Source of the DNA: Serripes groenlandicus
Taxonomy: Eukaryota > Mollusca > Bivalvia > Cardiida > Cardiidae
Assembly (NCBI GenBank): GCA_031761405.1
Contig: JASEVX010000011.1
Coordinates: 35,579,955 to 35,643,954 of the forward strand
Direction: 5' to 3'
Length of the DNA stretch: 64,000 bases
Both the position numbers and the translations under genes were made by a program. This document shows positions 11,333-20,500 of the stretch, one piece after another. The notes beneath the pieces were generated by a model. The model saw only the letters and a program-made list of their open reading frames with translations, was not told the origin of the DNA and ran no database searches. Numbering within the stretch: the stretch's first letter is position 1; each line of letters opens with the position of its first letter.

Positions 11333-14300
11333 ATGTGTGTATTATGGTGGTTCACTGTGCTGACTGTATATACCGTGGTTGTCTTACCATCCAGTGCGTC
11401 AGAGGGTGGACCAACTCTCAAAATCGATAACGACCTCGTCTTAAAGGTATCCATTTTGAACTTCCCCTTTTCCACTTGCAGACGGATTTTAACCCTTACC
11501 CTCATACGACAATTCTGCAGCAGACGACTTTGAACGTATTTTGTCAAAAACATAGAAAATCTCTATAATTGAATGGATAACCTATGACTTAAAGTGGAAA
11601 ACATTGTGTCAAAAGGAGAAATTGCACGTTTTGTGCAATTTCTTCTTTTGTCACTATGTTTTCAAAAAGCCGTCTGCTGCAGAGGCGTCAGAAAGCGTCT
11701 ATATGAGGGAAAGGGTTAACGTATCAGCAGCAGACGACTCTTTATCACATTTAGGCAAAGGGAGAAATTACTTTATTTTAAAATTAAGTTTTCTTATGTA
11801 GAGCAAGCTTATCTATACTTTTACCTAAAATGTTTTAAAATCAGTATGCTGAATATTTGTTGTACGAGAAAATGGGTTAAATAAAATATAAAATGAGCCT
11901 GTCCATGCGATAAGGTCCACGGTTGGAATAAGTGAATAGTGTAGGTTCCGATTAGCCTGTGCTTCACAAATAAATACAAGGCTTCAAAGAATAAAGCTCT
12001 CGATCAGACTGCGCGGATGCGAAGGTTGATAACATTCTTCTGTTAATTCAAAGGCCAGTTCAAACATTTTAGTATTTCTAGTCGTTTTCGGCTTATATAC
12101 ATGTACGATAATAACTATAATTGAAAGGGATATAACCTATAAATAGACGCCTTTTCATTGGCTAAAAAGTAACTTTTTGGAAAAACATATCTTGCGATAT
12201 GCACCATTTTTTTCTGATATGCACCAGTTTTATAAATAGTAACAGGGGAATACCGGGGAATCCCATGAGCCGCCTATTAATATCCTTCGCCTTTATCCGT
12301 ACGCTACGGAATTTTCCGAGGCGCGTTCCGAATGACCACGGAACTTCCGAAGCTCGTTCGGATGATCATGATTAAATGCAATCAAGCGTTTGACTTCCAT
12401 TGATCATTTCCTGTGTTTCCAAACGACAATAACTGTCAAAATGGAATATGAACCGCCACCAACGCGCTTTGCAAACCTTTCGGAGGAAGAAATGCAAAGA
12501 ATAATGGAAGATAAAGATGCACTTAACACAAAGAAAGCTACGAAGCAAGCAGTTAATGTGTTTCGAGCGTATTTGAAAGAGAAGAATCTGTACAGAAATG
12601 TTCCTTGAGTGGTCCTCTGTTTTCTTTTAAGTAGAGAAGAATCTGTACAGAAATGTTCCTTGAGTGGTAATCTGTTTTCTTTTAAGTAGAGAAGAATCTG
12701 TACAGAAATGTTCCTTGAGTGGTCCTCTGTTTTCTTTTAAGTTGATCAATATCAAAACAATATGATAAATTGAGGGTTATATAATAAAACAGTTATGGGC
12801 TTTTCAGCTGTTATACATGATGTTGATATGTACCAAAAAAATCATTACTAACCTCGGCTATCGACTCGGTCAATAATGATTTTTTGGTGCATATCACATC
12901 ATGTATAACAGCTGAAAAGTCCATAATTGTATAATATTACATTCATATCATGCAAGATTCGGGAAAAAAGCAAATAATCCCAATATAACACAATTAGTTA
13001 TATGTACCTTTACAGCTTCTTCAACGTGTTGAACATTTAGAGACGAAGGATAGAGACCAAGAAGGTGAAATAGCAGAACTACGTGTAACGATAAAACGCC
13101 AAGAAGATCGTATCGCTGAACTAGAGAAACGTGAAAATCAACGTACTGACAACGAAGATATCCAAGTTGAATCGAATGAGATTGATTTGGCTCTGGATGC
13201 AAGTAATGAGACGTCGTTGAAAGATAAACGAGGGGAACATAAGCATACACAAGACGACACAACACATTCAGATCACGGAGGAAACGATACACTAAAGTAT
13301 CGCGACATTAAAGGTGAGTGAAATCAAACATCATGGCGGATGGGATTGGTCATATGAATCACATGTTAACGAACAGATATCACTGATACAGGCGCTTTTT
13401 GATAACTCGGCCTCGCAGTGACGACTTTTGACACTGTGTTTTCATTTCTATTCAAAAATTATAATTTCATTAAAAGAGATATTTAAGATTAGATGTTTTC
13501 GTCTGCTGCAGATTCCTTGTATATTGGAAAGGGTTCAAACAATCTCTCTTTTCGGGTGATCAATATTCAGTACCTGAATACGAATGAGAAAGTCACTTCT
13601 ACCAATTGAAAAATGTATTCGTATTCCAATGAGTACAAGTCCGCCCTCTAGGCTTCTATGATTAGTATGCGATCATTACAGAGCCACATGAGCCGGTGCA
13701 TATGCGCTGACCAAACTGGTTCTAAACTAGTCGCAAACTTTCGTAGAACGCAACTCGATAACATTTCGAGGGCTTGGTGTGAAACGGTTGTACCAAGGTT
13801 AATTACCTCACCATAAAGACTTAATAAGTGTTAGATTTTTTTTCTTGGTAAACAATGGAAATTTAGGTGCCATTGCTCGTTCTGAGCAATGGCATCTAAA
13901 TTTGCATTGTTTACAAAGGGATCAAAATTGCCCCTACACGAGGGTTTTTAAAATAGGTTTTTAGTTACAATTGTTTCACGCCAAGCCCTCGATTTACGGT
14001 TACATGCAGCTGTTTGTCCTCTTTACTTCAGGTCATAGACTACGCCAAAGACGGCAAGATGTCTTACAAAATGTGGCCTTCTATGCAGTCGTTGACACCC
14101 ATCACTTGAAGAACCTTGGTGCCAATCAGCGAATTGAGTTCGACCGCGTCGTCACCAACGTCGGTCAATCATACCATTCAAATCTGGGCGTTTTTATATG
14201 TCCAGTGAGCGGTACTTACGTATTTTCAACCTCCCTGATGGGCGTCAACCACGACAACTCTCATTTTTACATCTCGCTAAATGGCAACGCCGTTGCAAAC

Positions 14301-14489
14301 ATGTACATTCACAGTCAGGACTCGTACTTGATTACGACTAGTCGTACCATCGTGTTGTCTCTGAATAAAGGTGACGAGGTGTCTGTGAGGAACATGAACG
14401 TCACCGAAGGCGTTTTCGGATACCAATTTAGCTCCTTTTCCGGATTTTATCTTTGTCAGGAATCTCGAGACAATGTAATTGTTGGATGA
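11333..14489 (+). CDS. Secreted coiled-coil C1q-domain protein, gene 1 (three exons)
   Basis: Exons are 11333-11446, 13016-13313 and 14032-14489 (stop TGA). All junctions have AG acceptors and GT donors, with phases 0 and 1, giving 289 aa. Residues 1-22 form a signal peptide (WWFTVLTVYTVVVLPSSAS). Exon 2 (39-137) is a charged heptad-type coiled coil (EIAELRVTIKRQEDRIAEL). Residues about 150-289 are a globular C1q domain with AFYAVVD, GVFICPVSGTYVFS, GDEVSVRN and SFSGFYL motifs. C1q-domain proteins of bivalves are typically secreted, trimerise, and bind microbial or self ligands as lectin-like receptors; the ligand here cannot be read. The start ATG is 26-31 bp after a TATATATTA stretch. Unlike gene 2, the whole C1q domain is in one exon, and an intron separates the signal peptide from the coiled coil. 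Confidence 0.92.
11489..11719. mobile_element. Family A MITE, copy A4, in intron 1 of C1q gene 1
   Basis: TTAA at 11489-11492 and 11716-11719; ends AACCCTTACCCTCATACG / ATATGAGGGAAAGGGTT. It starts only 42 bp after the exon 1 donor (11447). It is nearly identical to the 2296 and 4638 copies, so probably among the younger insertions. The right TTAA is shared with a second, rearranged family A piece that runs to about 11880 (ending GAGAAAATGGGTTAA). Confidence 0.85.
12425..12608 (+). pseudogene. Possible Crypton-type (DUF3504-like) N-terminal fragment in intron 1
   Basis: An ATG at 12441 opens a 55-codon frame: acidic start, then LSEEEMQRIMEDKDALNTKK and ATKQAVNVFRAYLKEKN. This LSEEE...KDALNTKKATK...F..YL.EKN pattern recalls the N-terminal segment of Crypton-derived tyrosine-recombinase (DUF3504) proteins common in molluscs. 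It stops after LYRNVP, so no catalytic part is present. It has no splice phase that fits the C1q gene. Most likely a transposon scrap; the family assignment is from memory of the motif and is tentative. Confidence 0.4.
12576..12740. repeat. Three tandem 55-bp units
   Basis: GAAGAATCTGTACAG recurs at 12581, 12636 and 12691, period 55. The units copy the end and stop codon of the fragment just upstream (LYRNVP-stop) plus its 3' flank. Confidence 0.9.
12794..12928. repeat. Long imperfect palindrome
   Basis: TGGGCTTTTCAGCTGTTATA near 12794 is mirrored by TATAACAGCTGAAAAGTCCA ending near 12923, with AAAAAATCATTA / TAATGATTTTTT inside and a loop around TCGGCTATCGACTCG. Arms are about 55-60 bp. It could be the 3' part of the Crypton-like remnant or an independent foldback element. 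Confidence 0.85.
13767..13991. mobile_element. Family D MITE, copy D1
   Basis: Inverted ends CGAGGGCTTGGTGTGAAACG / CACGCCAAGCCCTCG flanked by ATTT on both sides (13763-13766, 13992-13995), a 4-bp target duplication. Inside is a second inverted pair around TAGGTGCCATTGCTCG / GAGCAATGGCATCTAAAT. Its right edge is 40 bp upstream of C1q exon 3. The other copy (21013-21258) sits in C1q gene 2, in opposite orientation, also in ATTT. Confidence 0.85.
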
Positions 14490-14507
14490 TACTGTGTAAT
14501 ATGGTTT

Positions 14508-14621
14508 CCGTATATATGTAAACCTCTGTCAGTTATCCGTATATATGTAAACCTCTGTCAGTTATCCGTATATATGTAAACCTCTGTGAGTTTCCATGTA
14601 TATCTAACGAGCGTCAATAAA
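14508..14621 (+). promoter_or_regulatory. 3' UTR of C1q gene 1: 29-bp triplet repeat and AATAAA
   Basis: CCGTATATATGTAAACCTC recurs at 14508, 14537 and 14566 (period 29), just after the stop at 14489. The polyadenylation signal AATAAA is at 14616-14621, 127 bp after the stop. Confidence 0.75.
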
Positions 14622-14693
14622 GCAAATTGACAACAAACCTGTATTCTCTCCTCATAGCTACATTAATACATTGTCATATAGTAAGCGCCATCC

Positions 14694-14781
14694 ACAGGTG
14701 CCAGTCTCGTTTAAAATCTAAAAATAGCATTTGACTATATATTGACACATTCTAAATTTTAAACGAGACTGGCACCTGTGA
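14694..14781. repeat. 88-bp inverted repeat
   Basis: CACAGGTGCCAGTCTCGTTT at 14694 and AAACGAGACTGGCACCTGTG ending at about 14780 form matched arms of about 25 bp around a short AT-rich loop. Probably a minimal MITE. A second hairpin, GATCAGCAGCCACC / GGTGGCTGCTGATC, lies at 14997-15055. Confidence 0.85.
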
Positions 14782-15257
14782 CGCCATCCTGTTATTATTC
14801 AATGTTTGCTGATGCAACGAGGGTCATCAATAAGAAGTGTTTAAAATGTTTTTGGTGATTATTTATTTAGTTAATTTTAATATGACTTTTTTTAATTAAA
14901 ACTTGGTTAATTGGATTTTATAACATGCTTGATAATTGTGGATAATTGATAATTGAAAAATGACAATACAAATCCGACCAAGTCATGAAATTTGTGATCA
15001 GCAGCCACCTGTGTTAAGCAGCCAGTTTCATAATGTCCCTTGGGTGGCTGCTGATCGCAAGTTTGACTGTATATAAATAGGTCTTCGCTGCCATTGTGAC
15101 AGTACATATGAGGCAAAGCCGAGGTTAGCAGTATTTACCCGCATGTTGACAATATGTACTTTCACACTGGAAGCCATGCCATATGTATTTTATTATACCA
15201 AACAAAATTACATATAGTTATTTCAACATTACACAACTTTCAGGTTTGTTTACATTA

Positions 15258-15476
15258 GTCATTTTGATGCAAATGTAGTTTGGAAAAATTGCAAACACCG
15301 GAAGATACAGATTTACAACACACTTTTATAAGCGCTTTCCTCCTGAGACCTGGGAAACCAAATTTGTCTTTTTTAGACGCGCTATGTGACAGTATGCTGT
15401 TAACCGGTCAAAAGCGTACTGTCAGCATGAGGCAGTTAGAAGTTGCCCATGATAATCATAAGTATATGAGAATGTA
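15258..15476 (+). other. Orphan open frame, possible exon
   Basis: After a possible acceptor (GCAAATGTAG ending at about 15259) runs a 65-70 codon frame with LQTPEDTDLQHTFISAFLL, PGKPNLSFLDALCDSML and QLEVAHDNHKYMRM, stop at 15475-15477. Its composition looks protein-like rather than AT-noise. It has no ATG at its start and no partner exon was found. No family recognised. It lies between the two C1q genes. Confidence 0.3.
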
Positions 15477-15542
15477 ACATGCCAAAGTCACATGAGGTAT
15501 AATAATGCAGATTATATCCCGTTAAACTCTCTGTTTCTAATG

Positions 15543-16418
15543 GGGTGATCACATTGGGCCGAATGCCATTCCGTTTGTTTTTCGTTTACGAAAATGGTGT
15601 GATTTTTTAATCTGTTCGAATGTCCCTCCGAATGTGTTTTCCCAAATGTATCACCGAATGCTTTCCGTTTGTTTTCCGAATGTTTTCAGTATGGTTTCAG
15701 AATGCTTTCAGAATAGACCGAAACTTCCCGCATGTTGACTTCGAAATGTTTTCTTTCCGAACGCTTTCCGTTTGCTTTCAGAATGCTCTCAAAACACGGC
15801 GAATCGACCTAGAATGGACCGAACCTTTTGCGCATGCATTCTGAAAGCGTTCGGAAAAGGTTCGTCATGTTCTATGCCCATTCGGGGTGTAAAGAAAGCA
15901 CACTGTGCATTCTGGAAGTGTACGAGCAGTTCGGAAAATGTTCTGAAAGCATACTGGAAGGGTTTACGTTTGGCGGCAGAAATGAAAAAAAAATCCGGAA
16001 AGGATACTAAAAACGTTCGGAAAGCATTCGTCATGTTCTAGGTCCATTCGGGGTGTTCGGAAAACATACGGAACCCAGCACCTCCACATTTTCATTCCGA
16101 ATGCACCAAGAACTAGACGCCTAGACGCGTGTTATCCGAACGTTTTCCGTACATGCCGTATGCTCCTAGATTGCTTCCCGAATACTTCCAGATTACACAT
16201 GGATGATTCGGATGATCGATGAAAATTATTATTAACATGCACAACACGTTTTTGGAGCTACCGAATGCCGTTCCGTATGCATCCGTAAGGAGTCGAACAG
16301 CCAGTATAAATCCTAGAACACACCGAATACTTCCCGAATATGATCCGTCTGCTCCCCGAACACCCAAATTCCTATTCGGAAAGCAAACGGAATGGCATTC
16401 GGCTCAATGTGTTCGCCC
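15543..16418. mobile_element. Foldback element with arrays of a CCGAATG/TTCGGAA motif
   Basis: Inverted ends of about 35 bp: ATCACATTGGGCCGAATGCC at 15548 and GGCATTCGGCTCAATGTG ending at 16412. Between them the left half is packed with CCGAATG, TTTCCGTTTG and CCGAACGCTTTCC. The middle has their complement (TTCGGAAAATG, GTTCGGAAAGC) and the right half again CCGAATACTTCCCG. The short motif recurs dozens of times in both orientations, so the element is a mosaic of inverted copies of one word. Open frames here are by-products of the repeats. Confidence 0.8.
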
Positions 16419-16589
16419 AATAAGAGTGAATACATGTATTATTACATGTAATTATTTCCCCTGTTTACTGTTTTGACTTCTAAGTAAATGAACTAATAAA
16501 CTGAACTAATTCCTTCTTTGAACGTAAGGTAGATTTCTTTTTGTATAGGTTTTACGAACGATGCTTTAAACAATGATTCCAGTTATATG

Positions 16590-16790
16590 ATGGGTTTTTC
16601 TTGGTAAGTTACCAGTACTGGTTCATTTATCCTGACACCAGCGAGTCAGTTGTGATGCTAACCCTTCATCCCTAGGCGACAAGGAGCGAAAGCCATTACT
16701 ATCGTTTTTGATATGACCCGGCCGAGTATCGAACCCGCGATCTCCGGCATCAGTGGTGGACACTCTTATTTTACAATACCGAGGCTCGAG
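16590..16790 (-). mobile_element. SINE (7115-type), 3'-truncated
   Basis: Reverse-orientation body (GGTAAGTTACCAGTACTGG, TTTATCCTGACACCAG) and head with GACCCGGCCGAGTATCGAAC near 16715-16735. Nothing gene-like follows to 16940. Confidence 0.65.
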
Positions 16791-16954
16791 ATATATTTCC
16801 ATCGTGAACAGCAAATCACATATTTTACGAGTTCCTCTGCCCCTTACAAACTATCTTGTTCGTGTTCACCCACTGATTACCGTTTATAAATCTCGAGTTT
16901 TACACTGAAACAAACAATTGAGCGCTTCCATTGGAAACGGAACAATTGTGCCTT

Positions 16955-17115
16955 TTGTGAACAGTGTATATCTAGATCAGTCTCTACATCCACAAAGACG
17001 GATCAAGATCTACACTGTTCACGTATACCTAACTTTTTATAAATTTCTGTAAATGTGTATAGATTATGTTAAGACAGATCAGATATACAAGATGGTCTTA
17101 ATCTACACTCTTCAG
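16955..17115. repeat. Family E repeats upstream of C1q gene 2
   Basis: GAACAGTGTATATCTAGATC at 16960 and GATCTACACTGTTCACG at about 17008 form inverted ends around CTACATCCACAAAGACGG. A second copy follows at 17080-17115. The same short element appears at 35890-35960, 49165-49240 and 58155-58200/60903-60960. From 17116 to 17524 is the upstream region of C1q gene 2; no clear TATA box was found. Confidence 0.55.
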
Positions 17116-17524
17116 AAAAGACAATTTGTAACTTTCATTAATTATCCCCTGAGCATGTGCAACACATCAAAATTCGTAATTACAACTTGTACCAAGAACG
17201 TAAGGCATTTTGGCACGTCGTGAACAAGGCTATGGTAAAAGGGTAGTGAAGCGTAATAGCACTTGAATCAAATAGCTGTTCCGACGTTCATGGCCGACTA
17301 TCTTTTCTTCTCCTCCGGCCGGTGTGCAAGGCTCTGTATGTGTTGTTGCTATCCTAAAGTCACACGTGTACACATAGTCTGCATTTTTAATTGTGTTATG
17401 GCCCTGTAGCGATGACATAGATAGACACAGCACAATGTATATGTCCTTATTCCGGTCGATGGTGTAAAATAATCGTTATCAGTAGAAGGGAATTATTTGT
17501 GTCATATCATTTCTTGCAAACAGA

Positions 17525-20500
17525 ATGAAGACAATTGTTCTGCAGACAAGCCTCCTGGTTGTTTCATACTTAATAACCGGATTCAGTTGGGCCCAGTCCG
17601 TCGTGGCCGACTCATCAGATCTTAAGAGTCTGATTCAAAATGGCGACGAAGTTTCTGATCGTGAATTTATGTTGGCGTTACTAAATCGTGTTGTTCAACT
17701 GGAATCTCGAGACAAACATCATCAACTCAGCGAACAGGCCTTCAAGAGCACAATCCGGCGGCAAAATAGACGTATAACTGTGTTGGAAGGTTTTGTGAAG
17801 GACATCACTTCTTCAAAGGCAGATGGTGTCAATGCGGAACTGAACAGTAACAACGTTGAGAAAGAGGTTGAACAGGACTCGAACCCGGAAGTGCCAGCTG
17901 CAATTAATGGAACACTGCAAGCCGGAAACGCCAGAGGTATGACACCTACTCAATACTTTTCTGTTTTCTAAGTCATAAATGCTTTCGTAAATACGTTTGA
18001 ATCTCGATCATATTTCAAACGTATGCTACATTGATTGAGAGAAAAGCTCAACGACAAAGTGAATTGATTGACACCAGACAGTCAGTCGCAATGCTAACCT
18101 TCAGTAGAGCGTCCGCCTCGGGAGTGGGATGTCGCAGGTTCGATCCCCTGCCGGTTCATACCAAATACTTTAAATATGGTAGTAATGGCTGCCCTCCTAG
18201 GCGCTCAGGGCTGTGGGGGGGGGGGGGGGGGGGGGGGGTAAGCATTACGACTGACTGGCTGGTGTCAGGATAAACGAACCAGTAGTACTGGTAACTTACG
18301 CAGGAAACGCCGTGATAAAAACGAAACATCGTTGAAAGCGGCGTTAATCACCAATGAAACAATCAGACGGTGACACGCTGAACACCTTCTTTGATTAACA
18401 TTTCATGAGGTTTTTTGCTCTTAAACATCTCGTGTTGTATCAAACCCACTTATACAAACACATGAGTCGCTTTTGCTGGAGAGAACATGAACATGTTTCA
18501 TGGAGTTGGTTTCCTCTTTTACGTGTACGTTTGATCTCACTCGTTTGACAGATTATTGTTGGATTCACGGAATTATGACAACGCCGAAAACAAACTCTCC
18601 AAACGCCACGGTGTCCTTGTTCGATTTCTTATCTTTTTTTCAAATTTATCTTTGTCCTGTTATTGTGGTACATTTAAGCTACGTCATACACAAACCGATC
18701 TTTAGTAATGTGCAACAGATCAGCCTACAGTGTTGACGCATTCTGATCAGGATCTTTCATGTTTGTTATGCAGTCTTACGAGCATCAAGGAATCTTTTAG
18801 AGAACATGTATGACCAAAAATCGATCCTCACAAATCTGTTGGAAATTGCTTAAATACAGTTCAAAACAAGATGGGTTTTCGTATGGCGTTGCTAGTTCTA
18901 CTTTCAATACATTGCATTAACCCTTACCTACATGTACAGGATCAAACGTCTTTTCTCTCCGTTTGCCACAATGTTTCCAAACAATATCGATACCTATATT
19001 TTGATTTTGTTTAGATTTTCAATTGTTTTGCCAAAATGTTTTCAAAGTCGTCTATAGCAGACTTGTTGCAAGTGGGAAAGTGTTCCGCTACACAATTTAG
19101 CAGAAAGAAAACAGGTCGCAACATTCTTAACCCTTTCTCTACATACCACGAATCTGCAACAGACGACTATGAATACATGAAGGAGAAATATGGGAAATGT
19201 CTATAAATGAAAGTATAATAATCGAATGAAGTTGAAAACATTGTGGCAAAAAAAGAGAAATACAACTGCACCTTTTTTTCTAAAATACTGTAATTTTGTT
19301 TCCTCTTAATAGCATTTGAATCTACTTTAAAAACAACTCGAGCTTCAATATTTAAGACCTGCTGTGATTTTTAAACACAAAATGGACTCACGATAATTCG
19401 ATGTCGAAAGTGACCGATAAATTACTTCGAGTTATCGAAGTGTTCGAGTGATCCGAATAATTGATGTAAAATTGAGGTATGTTTTTACAGTTACATAATT
19501 CATTTGAATTTAACTCTTTCAGCGCCAAAGGCAATATTGAGGTAACGAGCTGTCTCACCTGAAATCAGCATTGTTTGCCTTTTAGTTATCAAAATAATCC
19601 AAACTTTTATTACATGTGAAATGAAGACGCCCGATTTTTGAACATGGAAGAGTCTACTTTAAACAATTCGGCGCTGAAAGAGTTAAATGTCTATCCTGAA
19701 ACGCAAGCCAGAGATAAAATCAGAACTGATGCAACGCTGATTACGTAAGACAGATCCGGTCCAGGAATGTGTTCGAGTCAAGCAATATATTCGAATTAAC
19801 ACTTGTTCGAGATATCGGGAGTCCATTGTATGTAAGGGGAGATGATCATAAAGAACGCTTCCCTGTTTTGTCACGATGTTTTATAATATATGCACTGTTT
19901 ATACTCGCATACGGAAAATGTTCTATACTTCAACCTCTTAAATTTGATGTCACTCATGTGGACTTATTTTGTAAATGTAAATTTGTATAATGGGCCAGAG
20001 GCCTAAATTACTGAATAAACATATTGTATTGTATTGTATTTTTAAAGGAACATAAAGACGTTTATCACCCGCCTTTGTCGGATAATCATCAAAAACCGTA
20101 GAAATGAATAATGACACACCGTATCACAAAGACTACACAAACATCGGCAACACCTACCATTGATATGGAACGCCTTTACTGTCTTATGATGACTTATTTG
20201 CTTATATACGGTAGATATTTCATTATATGCAGTAGATATTTTTTTTATATGCAGTAGATATTTCATTATGTGTGGTACTTTTTTCTTTATATGCTGTACT
20301 GTATTGGTTATATGTAGTGCAACTATTCTTATATGTGGTGGTACTGTCTGTATATGCAGTGCATTCGAATAATAAAAGATCTACTGCATATAATGAAATA
20401 TCTACCGTATATAAGCAAACAAGTCAGCATAAGACAGTAAAGGCGTTCCATAGGATAGCAACTATCCATCAGCTTAGATACGATTAAAAGAAACGTTTCG

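Noticed and set aside
12425..12608. Extra coding exon of C1q gene 1
   Set aside because: Exons 1 and 2 already join in phase 0, and the fragment ends in a stop that is itself copied in the 55-bp repeats.
15620..16041. Overlapping 60-89 codon frames
   Set aside because: They come from the CCGAATG/TTCGGAA word array of the foldback element and differ by strand only.
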